Shown here piece by piece: positions 20,135 through 31,919 of a stretch of DNA of 64,000 bases (position 1 is its first letter; every line of letters starts with the position of its first letter). This stretch comes from Plantago ovata (Eukaryota > Streptophyta > Magnoliopsida > Lamiales > Plantaginaceae): contig CM051456.1 in assembly GCA_028274465.1 (NCBI GenBank), positions 110,723,397 through 110,787,396 on the forward strand, written 5' to 3'. Made by a program: the position numbers and the translations under genes. The notes under the pieces were generated by a model. That model was not told the DNA's origin. It saw nothing but the letters and a program-made list of their open reading frames with translations, and searched no databases.

Positions 20135-23100
20135 ATGGCTCGAGAAAGGGAGAAGAAACGTTTGCGAGGTGATCCAGATCGACTCAGTGAGTTGCCTGAC
20201 TTACTACTCTTGCGAATCCTCTCTTCAATGGAGATGATAGACGTCGTCAAAACAAGTATACTTTCTACACGATGGAAATCTCTATGGACACAAGTTGATA
20301 AAATTGTCTACAAATTCAGTGATGCAAAACGCTTGCCTAAGGAGTCCTATGGTGAGTGTATGGCTCGAAATCGGAATAAGTTTGTCTCCTTTATTACTGC
20401 CTCATTAAGACAACACGAGTCTAATATCAAAGTGTTTGTACTGAGGGCGTTCGGATTACTTGAAGCTAATAGATATGCCCTAATGGATGATTGGATTCGT
20501 TGTGTTTTGGATAAGAAGGTTGAAGTTTTGAACTTTTCTGACATGGAGATGCTCGACTATGCCCCTCCTGATTGTTTGTTCCAGAGTTCATCACTTACCG
20601 AATTGGAGTTAAAACATTTGAACTTGCTCAAGTTGTCACTGACAGTTAAGTTGAATTCGCTCAAGAGTTTGTGCTTAGATTCCATTTGGTTAAATGATGA
20701 GTCTATGGAGAACATATTATTAGGTTGTCCGGTGTTAGAGAGTTTGGTTCTTGAACATACTGATAGACTGGAACGCATCAATATCACGTCTCCAAGTGTG
20801 GTGAACCTAAAACTGTATGGTATCTGGAGTGAAGGTGGATACCACGCTGATGCTATATTTAAAATTAGAGCTCCTTGGCTTCGAGAACTAGAGATTTCAG
20901 GCAGCTTTCTTGTTACCGAGTGTCAGATAGAGGATTTATCTTCGCTGGTAAAAGCTACACTCATGTGCAGTGCCTATGATACATTTATGTGGATAGATGA
21001 GGAAGAAGACTTGATTAAGAATGAAATGGAGTTTAATGCTAAGTGGATTGATATGGCGCCTCATGTGCTCAAAGCCTTCTCTCATGTTGCTGAACTATCG
21101 GTTGGAACAGAGCTTATCCAGGTGAAAAACTCTTGGGATATGTTTACATGATTAAATTTTCTCTATTAATCCTTTCTCAAGTAGGTTTTGATACAAATAA
21201 AACTTTACTACATGAATTTTAATTCTAGTGTATATCCACATTCAGTTTATCTGTATCTTGATTTTAGACATCGAGATTATCAATTGTATCTGAACAGAAA
21301 ATAGAAATGAAGAATCCTTGTTTTGTATTTATAGTCAAGTTTGATATTTATCAGCAGTTTTGAAAACCTGCTTTTTGGGCCTTGTAGCCCAAAGAATGGG
21401 AAGTGCATTGTCCCCGGATGGGTTTGGCTGAGGCTAATGTTATTTTGTGCCTCGTGCACTTTGTTCATAGTGAAGGACCTTTTGCTTTTAAGTTTTGAAA
21501 ACCTGCCTTGGAAAGTGCATTGTCGTTTGATGGGTTTAGCTGTGGCCAATGCTATTCTGAGCCTCGTGCACTTTGTTCGTAGTGAAGCACCTTTTGCTTT
21601 TTAAGTTCCTGAGCTTGGATATTATCTTTTTTCCCATTATCTCTTTCCACGTTATGAATGTGATGTTTGAGAATTTTGCATGTCTGTATTTTGAAGCCGA
21701 TAGAGAAAAACATGTTAAATGATGCTTCTCAGGTTATAAATTGGCTTAGTTATATGATATTATCATTTATATGTCAAGTTGCACATCTGTTTGTTGAAAT
21801 ATGTCTGTTATACTAGTGTCTTGCTCAACTTGTGTGCCTCCTTTGTTTTTTGGACAGGTGTTGTCATTAGCTAAACTTTATGGAAAATCTTCTCCATCAT
21901 TCCAGTGTAAGCATTTGACAATCAATTCACCCCTTTGGAATTATGATGTACTTGGGATATCATGCCTATTGGAAAACACACCTCATCTAGAGACACTAGT
22001 CATAAATGTGTCTCATACTCAGGTTTGATTACTATAAAGTGTTTCAGATTATCAATCATCACTTCAACAATATTACATTATTTACTAGCCTTTTCAAGGT
22101 TAATGTGCTGGAGGTGAATCCTACCTATATTCTACTACTTGATACTTCCTCTATAATTGGCAGATGGGATGTTTCCTTAAGTGAGCTGTATAAGTTTTCT
22201 TGCATCAAATGTGCTGACAAACTATTTAACGGGTCCGATTATATATATACGTTATTTACTTTAACACTTGATTTTAATATTTCACAAAGTTAATATCTAC
22301 GTAATGATGCAGATAGACTGTTTCCTGTGATCTTGTTTAAGTTTTCTGCACATCTGTAGTAAGTTTGGCTGCACATTTGTAGTAAGTGTACCTGTGTACG
22401 TAGTGCAACACATTGATTGGGAGACTTGTAGGCTATAGACCCTCCAAAAGTTACATGGGTCTTGATTTGAATTAATGAAACACAACAAAAACCCCTTGCA
22501 GTTGGCCTAAAGTGTAATCCTTTTGTAAAACTAAGGCAGGTCTGTAATTTTCAAAATGTAATAGAGACTTCTTTCGTGGAAGGATCTGGGTGTATCTTTC
22601 CTATGAAGAGCCTCTGAGAAATATCTTGTCATAGTGGGTGCCTATCTGATCTAAATGTGGTATGTACTCCTTATTGAATGTATTTGTCTTTAATACTACA
22701 GGGTGAACTCCCATTTAATGAGACTAGACTTTTCAATCATGAAGACATGGACTTAAGTTTATCAAAGGGGAACTTTGTGCATCTGAAGAATGTGAAAATT
22801 GATTACAACCGAAATCCATGTACTGATAATCCTGCTTATGTTGGCGGATACTGTAATGACGTTGAAATTGTCGGATACATAATGAGGAGTGCTGCTGCTC
22901 TTGAGAGGCTGATCCTGTGTTCATCATCACCTGGCTGCACCAGGCCTGTGTGTTCAAAGGCGAACTGTTCATTCTTGTATGTACCTCGTATGTCTTGTGA
23001 ATTGCAAGCCAATGTTCTTTCGGGGAACGAAGCTGAAGAATGGGAACTGAAAAAGAGAAAAAATAGTTATGAATATAGATTTTCAAATTATGCCTGCCTG

Positions 23101-23136
23101 CCTTGTGAAGTTGATAGTGAAGTGGCTTCCTGTTAG
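20135..23136 (+). CDS. F-box/LRR/FBD-like protein FBX3 (three exons)
   Basis: Exons are 20135-21121, 21858-22022 and 22702-23136, all phase 0 with GT donors and CAG acceptors, giving 528 residues. The F-box is near the N-terminus (D-R-L-S-E-L-P-D to S-T-R-W-K-S-L-W, with Thr where paralogues have Lys). LRR-like repeats follow, then exon 2 (V-L-S-L-A-K-L-Y-G-K). The FBD-like exon 3 ends in the charged block and a stop after A-S-C. The four-cysteine motif reads C-S-S-S-P-G-C-T-R-P-V-C-S-K-A-N-C. Intron 1 holds a tandem duplication (21362-21496 and 21497-21607). The ATG at 20135 is preferred to an upstream in-frame TTG because it matches its paralogues. Its promoter region differs from that of its sisters. 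Likely an SCF substrate adaptor. Confidence 0.88.
21362..21607. repeat. Tandem duplication within FBX3 intron 1
   Basis: Two units, each starting GAAAACCTG and ending near GTGAAGCACCTTTTGCTTTT. The second lacks about 20 bases. The other copies have one unit here (FBX5 about 26205-26330; FBX2 in reverse), so this duplication is specific to FBX3. Confidence 0.8.
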
Positions 23137-23780
23137 AAGATTGTTTGCTCTATATCAACTGTTCACTTCATCAGCATACATTTGTAGTAGCTGCTGATTT
23201 TCCTTCCTTTATATGTTGATGACTTGATGTCCACCAGATTGTTGAATATTATGTTTAAACAAAATCTTATTATTAGTAGTATAAGTGTAGCATGCACATG
23301 ACATGGATCAAATTATACCATTACTCAGTTTCAGAATGTGCAAGTAACAAGTGTACTCGAATAGATTTTAGCTTTTGAATCTTAAGCCAGGGATGAGAAA
23401 AACCAGCCAGTAGTACCACAGGTTTACCAGGTACGGATTGTATCATTACCATAATAGCGGTAAACTCTAGCAAACGAGGGCTACGAGTCATGATCTTCAG
23501 CTACGTAGAATTGAAATATAGTATGGTTATTATACAACGATACCTCCAAATCCCAATGTTTGAAAAAAAACTAAAGCAATTTGAAGTTTTGGATAGAATC
23601 GAATCTAATAAAATTATTTTGCCATCAATATTAAAATTTGTCCTTAATCGGGGTCATAAATATTAAAATTCAGCCTTAATTGGGTCGGTTAAAGGGTCAT
23701 ACACTTGCTCATTCATGGGCTACACTGGAATGTCCAATATAATTCTAGGACAGAAGCAGCTCAGCTCACCCTGGTTAAAT
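23137..23780. other. Spacer with a possible Ac/hAT-like terminus
   Basis: The first part is the family 3' UTR. CAGGGATGAGAAAAACC at about 23391 resembles the Ac-type hAT terminus (CAGGGATGAAA), and GGTAAA and TACCA words follow as in hAT subterminal DNA. No opposite terminus and no 8-bp duplication were found. No gene is present. Confidence 0.35.
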
Positions 23781-24631
23781 TAATACGTGCCCTAATCCCT
23801 GATTCCCATTTCCCGCCCCATTTTCATCCATCTCTAAAATTAATCCATCCATCCATGGCTGCTCTAGGATTCTCAGCTTCCCATTTTCACTAACACTTTG
23901 ATTTGTCTCCTCCTTGCCCAATTTCTGCAAAAAACAACGACCGAATCGAATAATGGGGCGTGACTTCACCTTGCGAATCATTGGAACGCATCAATATCAC
24001 GTATCCAAGCGTTCTGAAACTATACTAAGTGGATTGATATGGTGCCTGATGTGCTCAAAGCCGTCTCTCATGTTTGCTGAACTATCGATTTGAACAGAGC
24101 TCATCCAGGTGAAAAACTTTTGTGATATGTTTACATGATTAAATTTTCTCTATTAATTATGTCTCAAGGTTTTTTAAGTTTTGACATATTTGGCTATCTT
24201 ATAGAAGTAGCAAAAAAAGCAATCTAAATGTACTCCAACTTCCTGAGCCTGGGCTTGGATATTATCTGTTTTCGCATTATCTCTTTCCATGTTATGAATG
24301 TGATGCCTGAGACATTTGCATTTCCATATTTTGAGGCAGAATGAGAAAAGATGTTATGGCATATGCTTCTCGGGTTATAAATTGGCTTAGTTATATGATA
24401 GTATCATTTATTCGGAAGTTGCACACCTGTTTATTGAAATATGTCTGTTATACTAGTGTCTTGCTTTATTGATCTGCCCTTCTTTTTTTTTTTTACAGGT
24501 ATTGTCATTATAGCTATATTGTATGGAAAACCTTCTCCATCTTTGGAATTATGATGCGGTTGGGACATCATACCTATTGGAAAACACACCTCATCTCGAG
24601 ACACTAGTCATAAATGTCTCTCATACTCAGG
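23781..24631 (+). pseudogene. F-box copy 4, heavily deleted
   Basis: The leader includes the upstream ORF at 23855-23893 (MAALGFSASHFH). The main frame opens ATGGGGCGTGAC (23953) but jumps at once to the E-R-I-N-I-T LRR block and then to the K-W-I-D-M-V end of exon 1. Exon 1 is thus reduced from about 1 kb to about 160 bases by two internal deletions, and the remaining end is frame-shifted. Intron 1 is shortened. Exon 2 (24499-24631) lacks its middle. Exon 3 is absent, because the next copy begins immediately. Confidence 0.85.
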
Positions 24632-24683
24632 TTTGATTACGAAAAGTGTTTCAGTACATTATCAGTACGTAAGATTACAATAT

Positions 24684-24800
24684 AATGCTTTGGAGAGGCA
24701 GAGTTTAAAAGTGCCTTAGATTCGGTTAGGACATTTCCACACTGGCCTTGATATCCATCACAAATATAAATCGATATCTAGCATTACACTTTTATAAAAT
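24684..24800. mobile_element. One-armed copy of the cluster MITE
   Basis: ATAATGCTTTGGAGAGGCAG matches the TIR of the element at 9148-9279. It is followed by GCCTTAGATT and by CCATCACAAATATAAAT, which recurs at the other arms (27751 and 31681). The opposite TIR is missing. It lies just before the FBX5 leader. Confidence 0.55.
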
Positions 24801-24884
24801 TTCAGGCATTTTACCCTTTGGACTAAACCAAACCCTAATTTTCCATTTCCCGCACCATTTTCATCATCTCCGATTAATCAATCC

Positions 24885-24923
24885 ATGGCTGCTCTGCGAT
24901 TCTCTGCTTCTTATTTTCAATAA
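24885..24923 (+). promoter_or_regulatory. Upstream ORF before FBX5
   Basis: A 12-codon frame M-A-A-L-R-F-S-A-S-Y-F-Q then TAA, 44 bases before the FBX5 ATG, in the same place as in the other family copies. A telo-box stands at 24830-24838. Confidence 0.55.
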
Positions 24924-24967
24924 GTTGATTTCTTTTGTTGTCCCATTTCTGCAAAACAGATCGAATC

Positions 24968-27557
24968 ATGGCTCGAGGAAGGGAGAAGACATGTTTGCAA
25001 GGTGATATGGATCGATTGAGTGAATTGCCTGACGCGCTAATCTTGCAGATTCTCTCTTTAATGGAGATGAAAGACATCGTCAAAACAGGTATTCTCTCTA
25101 AACGATGGAAAAATCTATGGAGCAATGTTGATAGAATTGTTTACAAATTCCGTTATGGTGATGTAAAAAGGTTGCCTAATGAGAAAGTCTGTGATTGGAT
25201 AGTGCGAAGTATGGAAACAAATATCTCATTTGTTAATACCACATTAAGACAACACGAGTCCAATATCAAAGTGTTTGTGCTGAGGCTGTATATCTTACTT
25301 GAAGCTAATAGATATGCCGTGATGGGTGATTGGATTTGCTGTGTTTTGGAGAAGAAGGTTGAGGTTTTGAAGCTTTCTGGCGACAAGACGTTTAACTATA
25401 ACCTTCCTGATTGTTTGTTCCAGAGTTCATCACTTACCGAATTGAAATTAAAGCATTTGGGCTTGCCCAAGTTATCACTGGCGGTTAAGTGGAAGTTGCT
25501 TAAGAGTTTGTGCTTATCATACATTTGGTTAAATGATGAGTCTATGGAGAACATGTTATTAGGTTCTTCTGTGTTAGAGAGTTTGGCTCTTGAATATGTG
25601 GATGGCCTGGAACGCATCAATATCATATCTCCAAGTGTTCTGAAACTAAAACTATGTGGTATTTGGTCTGGAGATAGTGCTGAATATGATCCTAATGTTA
25701 TACTTAAAATCAGAGCTCCTTGGCTTCAAGAATTGGAGATTTCAGGCAGATTTCCTGTAACTGAATGTCAGATAGAGGATTTATCTTCACTGGTAAAAGC
25801 TAACCTCACGTTCACTGCCTTTGATAAACCATTTTCCGATGATGAGGATGTTAGCGCAGAAATGGAGTTTACTGCTAAGTGGATTGATATGGTGCCTCAT
25901 GTGCTCAAAGTCATCTCTCATGTTACTCAACTAACGATTGGAACAGAGCTTATCCAGGTGAAAAACTCTTGGGATATGTTTACATGATTAAATATTCTCT
26001 ATTAATCCTTTCTCAAGTAGGTTTTGATACAAATAAAACTTTCCTACATGAATTTTAGTGTATATCTCCATCCACATTCAATTTATCTGTATCTTGGTGT
26101 AGAGATCGAGAATTCAAGATTACCAATTGTATCTGAACTGAATGTAGAAACAAAGAATCCTTGGTTTGTATTTATAGTGTAGTTTGAAATTTAACCCCAG
26201 TTTTGAAAACCTGCTTTTTGGCCTTGTAGCCGAAAGCATGGGAAGTGCATTGGGTTTGGCTGAGGCTAATGCTATTCTGTATCTGTGCCTCTGGAACTTT
26301 GTTCGTAGTGAAGCACCTTTTGCTTTTTAAGTTTGATATATTTGGCTATCTTATAGAAGTAGCAAAAAGCAATCTAAATGTACTCCAAGTTCCTGAGCTT
26401 GGATATAAGTCATCTGGAGACACTAGTGATAAATGTTTCTAGTAATCAGGTTTGATTTACACAAAATTGTTTCAGTACATTATGAATAAGATTACAGTTG
26501 AATCCTATGCTTGTTACTTTTATTGCTAGCTATTGGACTGTTACTTTAGGTGTTCTTGTGTAAGTTTGCTTGCGTTCAAATGTGCTGATGGACTAGTTAA
26601 TATGTTTGATTATGTACCATATTTGAAACTTCCAGTTCAATGCATCACTTAGATTAGTATTTTACTAAGTTAATATTTACAGAGTGATTAAATCCTGCAC
26701 TTCAAAATTTCCTTGGAGCGGATAGAGTGTTTCCTTCATGTAATCTTGTTAAGTATTGGCTGCATATGGTTGTAACTTGTAAGTGTAATGCATACAGATT
26801 GTCATTTACGTAACTTGTTCTTAAACCCCTTAAATAATTGACTCTCCCGTTACACCCTTAGATCTTTAGAAGTTACACAGGTCTTCATTTGAATTTATGA
26901 AACAGTGCTAAAACTTGTTGAAGTTGATTAAACCTCTAAAGTGTAATCCAGCTTGTAAATCGAAGTCTTGTCCGTAACTTCAAATTTGTACAAAAACATG
27001 AATCTTTGAAGTTATGGGAAACAGCTAGTCTCTAAGAAATATCTGTTATAGCGGGTGCCTAGCTGATCTAATTGCATCATTTATGTACTACTTATCTAAT
27101 CTATTTGTATCTAAAACTACAGGCTCAAAGCCCATTTGACCAGACTAGATTTTTTGGTGATGAAGACATGGACTTGACTCTGCTAAACTGGAACTTTTTG
27201 CATCTGAAGAATGTAAAAATTGATTACCACCGAAATCCATGTTTTGATATCCTGAGCATATTGACGGGAAGTGCAATGACATTGAAATTGTAGGATATAT
27301 AATGAGGAGTGCTGTTTGCTCTTGAGAGGCTGGTCCTGTGTTCATCAAGACCTGGTTGCAGAGCCAGGTGCTCAAAGGCGAACTGCTCATTTCAGTATGT
27401 ACCTCGGTTGTCTTCTGAGTTATTAACCAATTTTCTGCCCGGGAATGAAGCTGAAGAATGTGAACTAAAGAAAAGAAAATTTAGCTATGAGTATAGATTT
27501 TCGAATTATTGTGCTTCCCTGTGTCCTGAAGCTGGCAGTGAAGAGGCTTCCAGTTAG
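24968..27557 (+). pseudogene. F-box copy FBX5: intact exon 1, broken 3' part
   Basis: Exon 1 (24968-25957, 330 codons) is fully open: F-box (D-R-L-S-E-L-P-D-A-L-I to S-K-R-W-K-N-L-W), LRR-like repeats and a normal donor after ATCCAG. A deletion fuses intron 1 directly to the last 40 bases of exon 2 (about 26409-26448), removing its acceptor and most of its codons. Exon 3 (27123-27557) has a one-base loss near 27248 and a compensating gain near 27316, so about 20 codons are out of frame. Skipping the exon 2 remnant would keep phase (both junctions are phase 0), but exon 3 would still stop early. It may yield a truncated F-box/LRR protein that reads into intron 1 and stops at 25985-25987. Confidence 0.8.
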
Positions 27558-28130
27558 AAAGAAGATGACTTCTTAATATGTTTTGTTCTATATGATTTGG
27601 TTACTTCATCGGCCTACATTTGTTAGCTTCTACATTTCCAAACTTTGTGTTGCCTTTGTAAGGTTATTCCAGCCTGTGGAATATTTTACTGTAGAGTATT
27701 TCTCAATGTTGCAATTCACATTACATGGTGGTCAAAATATTTTCTTGTATAATGCTTTGGAGAATCAGATTTTATAATAGCCTTAGATTTGGACACTCCG
27801 ACATTTTGACACGGGACTTGACATCCATCACAAATAGAACTGCTATAAAGATTTGTCTTCGAAAGGTTGAATCCGAATAGTTGTATAGTTGTATTATTCT
27901 GTCATTTCATTTGTAAATGAGACTTTTATTATTGAAATGCTCAGAAAAGGAAATTGTGATGCACATTAAATTAGCGGGAAAGAGAGAGGGACTATAAACG
28001 TGTTAAAATTTTCAATTCTTATCAACCCCAATAATACAGTACTATTCTCCAATTTTGAACAACATAAAGAGTGGTTTGAAAACTTAAAAACACAAGTGCA
28101 ATTTCAGGCAGTCTACCCTTCTTTCGTGGC
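27558..28130. other. Spacer with another MITE arm
   Basis: The family 3' UTR runs to about 27640. TATAATGCTTTGGAGAATCA at about 27751 begins a one-armed copy of the 9148 MITE, running to about 27850 (GCCTTAGATTTGGACACTCC, then CATCCATCACAAATAGAAC). The rest is AT-rich with no gene. Confidence 0.55.
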
Positions 28131-28188
28131 CTAAACCCTAATTTCCATTTCCCGCGCCATTTCATCATCTCCAATAATCCATCCATCC

Positions 28189-28227
28189 ATGGCTGCTCTG
28201 CGATTCTCAGCTTCCTATTTTCACTAG
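28189..28227 (+). promoter_or_regulatory. Upstream ORF before copy 6
   Basis: M-A-A-L-R-F-S-A-S-Y-F-H then TAG, the consensus form of the family upstream ORF, 47 bases before the degenerate start of copy 6. A telo-box is at 28133-28141. Confidence 0.5.
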
Positions 28228-28345
28228 CACTTAGATTTGTTTCCCTGCCCAATTTATGCAAAACAGATCGAATCATGGATCAAGGAAGGGAGAAGACACG
28301 CTTGCGAGTTGATCCAGACCTACTCAGTGACTTAGCAATTGACCG

Positions 28346-28396
28346 AAACGAAATGGAAAGCATATTGAAGACCGGTCAATGCTTTCCATTTCGTTT
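28346..28396. repeat. Perfect 18-bp hairpin inside copy 6 F-box
   Basis: AAACGAAATGGAAAGCAT (28346-28363) is the exact reverse complement of 28379-28396, around the 15-base loop 28364-28378. A flanking GACC/GGTC pair lies just inside and outside the arms. The arms do not resemble the family F-box sequence, so this is inserted DNA and not a rearranged exon. Confidence 0.85.
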
Positions 28397-30731
28397 TGAT
28401 GCTCTCTCAATTGGAGATGAAAGACGTCGTCAGAACAGGTATACTCTCTAAACGATGGCAAAATCTATGGACTAAAGTTGATAATATTGTTTACAAATTC
28501 TGTGCGGATGATGTAAAAATGTTGCCAAATGAGGCCTACCGTGTTGCGTGGGAGCGAGATCTGGAACTATTCCCCTCTTTGTAGATACATCATCAAGACA
28601 ACACCAGTTCAGTATCAAAATGTTTTTACTGAGCGCTTGTTGGTTGGTTGAAACTAATAGATACGCCTTGTATGACCTAATGTATGGTTTGATTGAGTGT
28701 GTTATGGAGAAGAAGAATGTTGAGGTTTTGAAGCTTAATTTCAATGGGCTGTTAGGCTACAATGAATCCTCCTGATATTTTCTTCCAGAGTTTGTCAGTT
28801 ACCAAATTGAAATTAGAACATTGTCTCCTGGATTTATCGTTGCGAGTGAAGTGGAATTTGCTAAAGAGTCTGTGCTTACATTCCATTTGTTTAGATGCTG
28901 CTGAATCTATGGAGAACATATTATTAGGTTCTCCTGTGTTAGAGAGTTTGGCTTTTAAATACGTTGATGCCTTGGAACGCCTCAATATCATATCTCGGAG
29001 TGTGCTGAAACTGAAACTCCATGGTATTTGGTCTGGAGACAATGCCAAATCGGATGCTGTATTCGATATCAGAGCTCCTTGGCTTCGAGAATTAGAGATT
29101 TCAGGCCAATCTCTTGCAAGTACATGTCAGATAGAGGATTTGTCTTCACTGGTTAAAGCTACCCTCACGTTCAGTGCCCATGATGTTATCGTTTCCTGTG
29201 ATGATCTTACCTTTTCCTGGGATGATGAGGATGACGAGTCGGTTAAGCAAAATTTGGAGTTTAATGCCAAGTGGATTGATATGGTGCCTCATGTGCTCAA
29301 ATCCGTCTCTCATGTTGTTGAACTATTGATAGGAACAGAGCTTATCCAGGTGAGTAAATTTCTCGAATACCTCTATAAACTCCTCTCAAGTAGGATTGTA
29401 TCTTTTTCACACGAATTTTAATGTGTATCTGTATTCAGTTTATCCGTTATCTTGTTGTAACCATCTAGAATACCAGTTGTACCTGAACTGAAAATAGAAG
29501 CAGATAATCTTAATTGTGTATTTATAGTGCAGTGCGATAGTTTGATATTTATAACCAGTCTTGAAAAACCACTTTTAGCAATTTAGCCCAAAGCTCGGAA
29601 TATACATCCTTGCAACATTGTCTGATGGTTTCACTGAAGCTAATGCTCTGCTGTTTCCCGAGCACATTTTTGTGCTGAAGCACGTTCTGCTTTTATTTTA
29701 TTTTTTTGATATTCTGGCAATTTAGCAATTGCGGCCTTGTCTGATATTTTGCGCTGAAGCAGTGTTGTCTGGGTGTACTCTAAGTTCTTGAACTTTGATA
29801 TTCTCCTCTTCTTCTTCTTCTCCAAGGTGTTCAATGTAGTGTACTAGTATTCACAGATTTTCGTATCAGCTCTACTCGTCTCTCTTATTTCGAACCCGGT
29901 TAGAATTTTATGTTATGTGTGTGACATTAAGGATAAAGCCTCTTTATTATAGTCTCCGGGTATTGTGGTGGTTTCTAATAAATTCATCTCGAGGCAGGAA
30001 AATGATGGTTGAGATGTTGAATTTTGAAGCTTATTTAGAGAAAGATATGAAATTGACACAGACTTCTCGAGTTATAAATTGGTTTAGTCATGATATCATC
30101 CAAATATAATTTTGCATTGTCACCTATTTGTTGAGTTGTCTGTTATACTTGCGTCTTGCTTTACTTGTCTAAACCCCACCTTTTTCTCTCTCTTTGTTTT
30201 ACTTGATGACAAGTATTGTCATTAGCTAAATTGTATGGAAAATCTTCTCTGTCATTCCAGTGCAAAGATTTGACAATCAATTCTCCACTTCGGAATCATG
30301 ATATGCTTGGGATATCATGCTTATTATTAGAAAACGCACCTCATCACACTAGTCATTAATGTGTCCAATTATCATGTCTGATTATAGAAAAGTGTTTCAT
30401 TACATTATTTGATGTTTTTTGCATTATCAGTATGATTACAATATAACACAGTCTAGCCGAGCAAGGTTAATAACAGTTGAATCCTATACTTGATACTTGT
30501 TTAATTTTGGCTGCACATAGTAGTAACTAGTGTCTACCATTTGTGAAACTTGTTCTTAAACCCTTACACCCCTGGAGTTTAGAAGTTACACAGATCTTCA
30601 TTTGAATTAATGAAACACAATTAAATCCCTTGAAGTTGGATTGATGTCTAATCCTTTTGTAAATTGAAAGCTGGTCTGGAGTTTCAAAACGTATGTAAAA
30701 GAACTTCAATTGTAGACGGGATCTGGGATAA

Positions 30732-30988
30732 TAAGTACGTTTAGATTCAGAATCCTTGTGAATGGATTTACGAAAAATAAATATACCTTATTGATGGTAT
30801 AAGTAATGTTTTCAATTTCTTAGAACTTTCCAATAAAATTATGAAGTGTTAAAGTTAATGTACCAAAATCTTATCTCTGTATGAATGTGATATACAAAAG
30901 AAATTGTACATAATCTTCCTTTTATAAAACACATAATGGAACCGTTGCTCGTGTTTGCACCATCTTATATTCCTTCAAAACGGGTTCT
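30732..30988. other. Unknown insert in intron 2 of copy 6
   Basis: Family intron sequence stops after GATCTGGGATAA and resumes at TCTAAGAAATACC. About 250 AT-rich bases between have no counterpart in FBX1, FBX2, FBX3 or FBX5. No clear terminal repeats or target duplication were seen. Confidence 0.5.
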
Positions 30989-31680
30989 AAGAAATACCAT
31001 GGCTGGTGCCTATCTGATCTAATTGCATCTTTTATGTACCCCTTATCTATTATATTTGTATCTAAAAGACTAAAACTACAGGGTAAACTCCCATTTAACG
31101 AGACTAGAATTTATGATGATGAAGACATGGACTTGTTTCTGCTAAAGGGGAAATTTGTGCGTCCAAAGAATGTTTAAATTGATTATCGCCGAAATCTGTG
31201 TACTGATAATTCTGAATGTATTGGTGGGAAGTGCAATGATATGGAACTTGTAGCATACGTAATGAGGAGTGTTGTTGCTCTTGAGAGGCTGGTCCTGTGT
31301 TCATCAAGACCTAACTGCACATCCATTTGTGGGTGCTCAAAGACGAACTGTTCATTTCAGTATGTACCCCGGTTGTCTTCCAAGTTAACCAGTTTGCTGC
31401 CGGGAAACGAAGCTGAAGAATGGGAACTTAAGAAATGAAAATTTAGTTATGAGTATAAATTTTCGAATTGTCTCCCTGTGCACTGAAGTTGGTAGTGAAG
31501 AGATTTCCAGTTAGAAAGAAGATGACTTCTTAATATGTTTTGTTCTATATGATTTGGTCACTTCATCAGCCTACATTTGTACTGTTCTTCCAGCTTGTGG
31601 ATTATTTTGCTGTATTTTTCAGTGTTGCATTCACAGTTACATGGTGGTCAAAATATTTTGTTGTATGCCTTGAGCATAGT

Positions 31681-31850
31681 AGAGTTATGAATAACATACT
31701 AGTATAAGGCTATGGAGAGGCAGATTTTATATACTTCTGTATCCTAGATTTGGACACACTGACATTTTGCAGAGGCCTTGACATCCCTCACAAATATAAA
31801 TAGAGACATATAGCCTAGATTTTTATAGGGGTTTTATACAATTTCAGGCA
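31681..31850. mobile_element. MITE arm upstream of copy 7
   Basis: GAGTTATGAATAACATACTA, then TATGGAGAGGCAG, matches the terminus of the 9148 element. Internal words shared with 24684 and 27751 follow (TTAGATT or CTAGATTTGGACACACTGAC and TGACATCC, then TCACAAATATAAAT). No second arm is present. The copy-7 leader begins directly after it. Confidence 0.6.
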
Positions 31851-31919
31851 TTTTACCCTTTGGCCAAACCCTAATTCCCATTTCCTGCGACATTTTCATC
31901 ATCTCCGATTAATCCATCC

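Larger units (their letters stand above)
28275..31514 (+). pseudogene. F-box copy 6, full-length structure but disabled
   Basis: Exon 1 (28275-29349) keeps the layout of the family. A palindromic insertion (about 28336-28397) replaces the middle of the F-box start, and the frame then stops at ACTCTCTAA. Further shifts occur near 28580 and 28760. From 28762 the LRR part is open to the donor at 29349 (V-L-K-L-K-L, then E-D-L-S-S-L-V-K-A). Exon 2 (30214-30376) has AAG where the acceptor CAG should be, and CAT before the donor. Exon 3 (31082-31514) has an early stop (A-A-G-A-A-T-G-T-T-T-A-A) and another before the end. Intron 2 carries an unknown insert of about 250 bases. Confidence 0.85.

Noticed and set aside
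19290-23400. FBX3 carried inside a hAT element
   Set aside because: The CCGG-rich patch on the left and the CAGGGATG end on the right do not form a matching inverted pair.
23391-23800. Complete Ac/hAT element starting at CAGGGATGAG
   Set aside because: No opposite terminus and no 8-bp duplication; CTAATCCCTG near 23790 belongs to the F-box leader.
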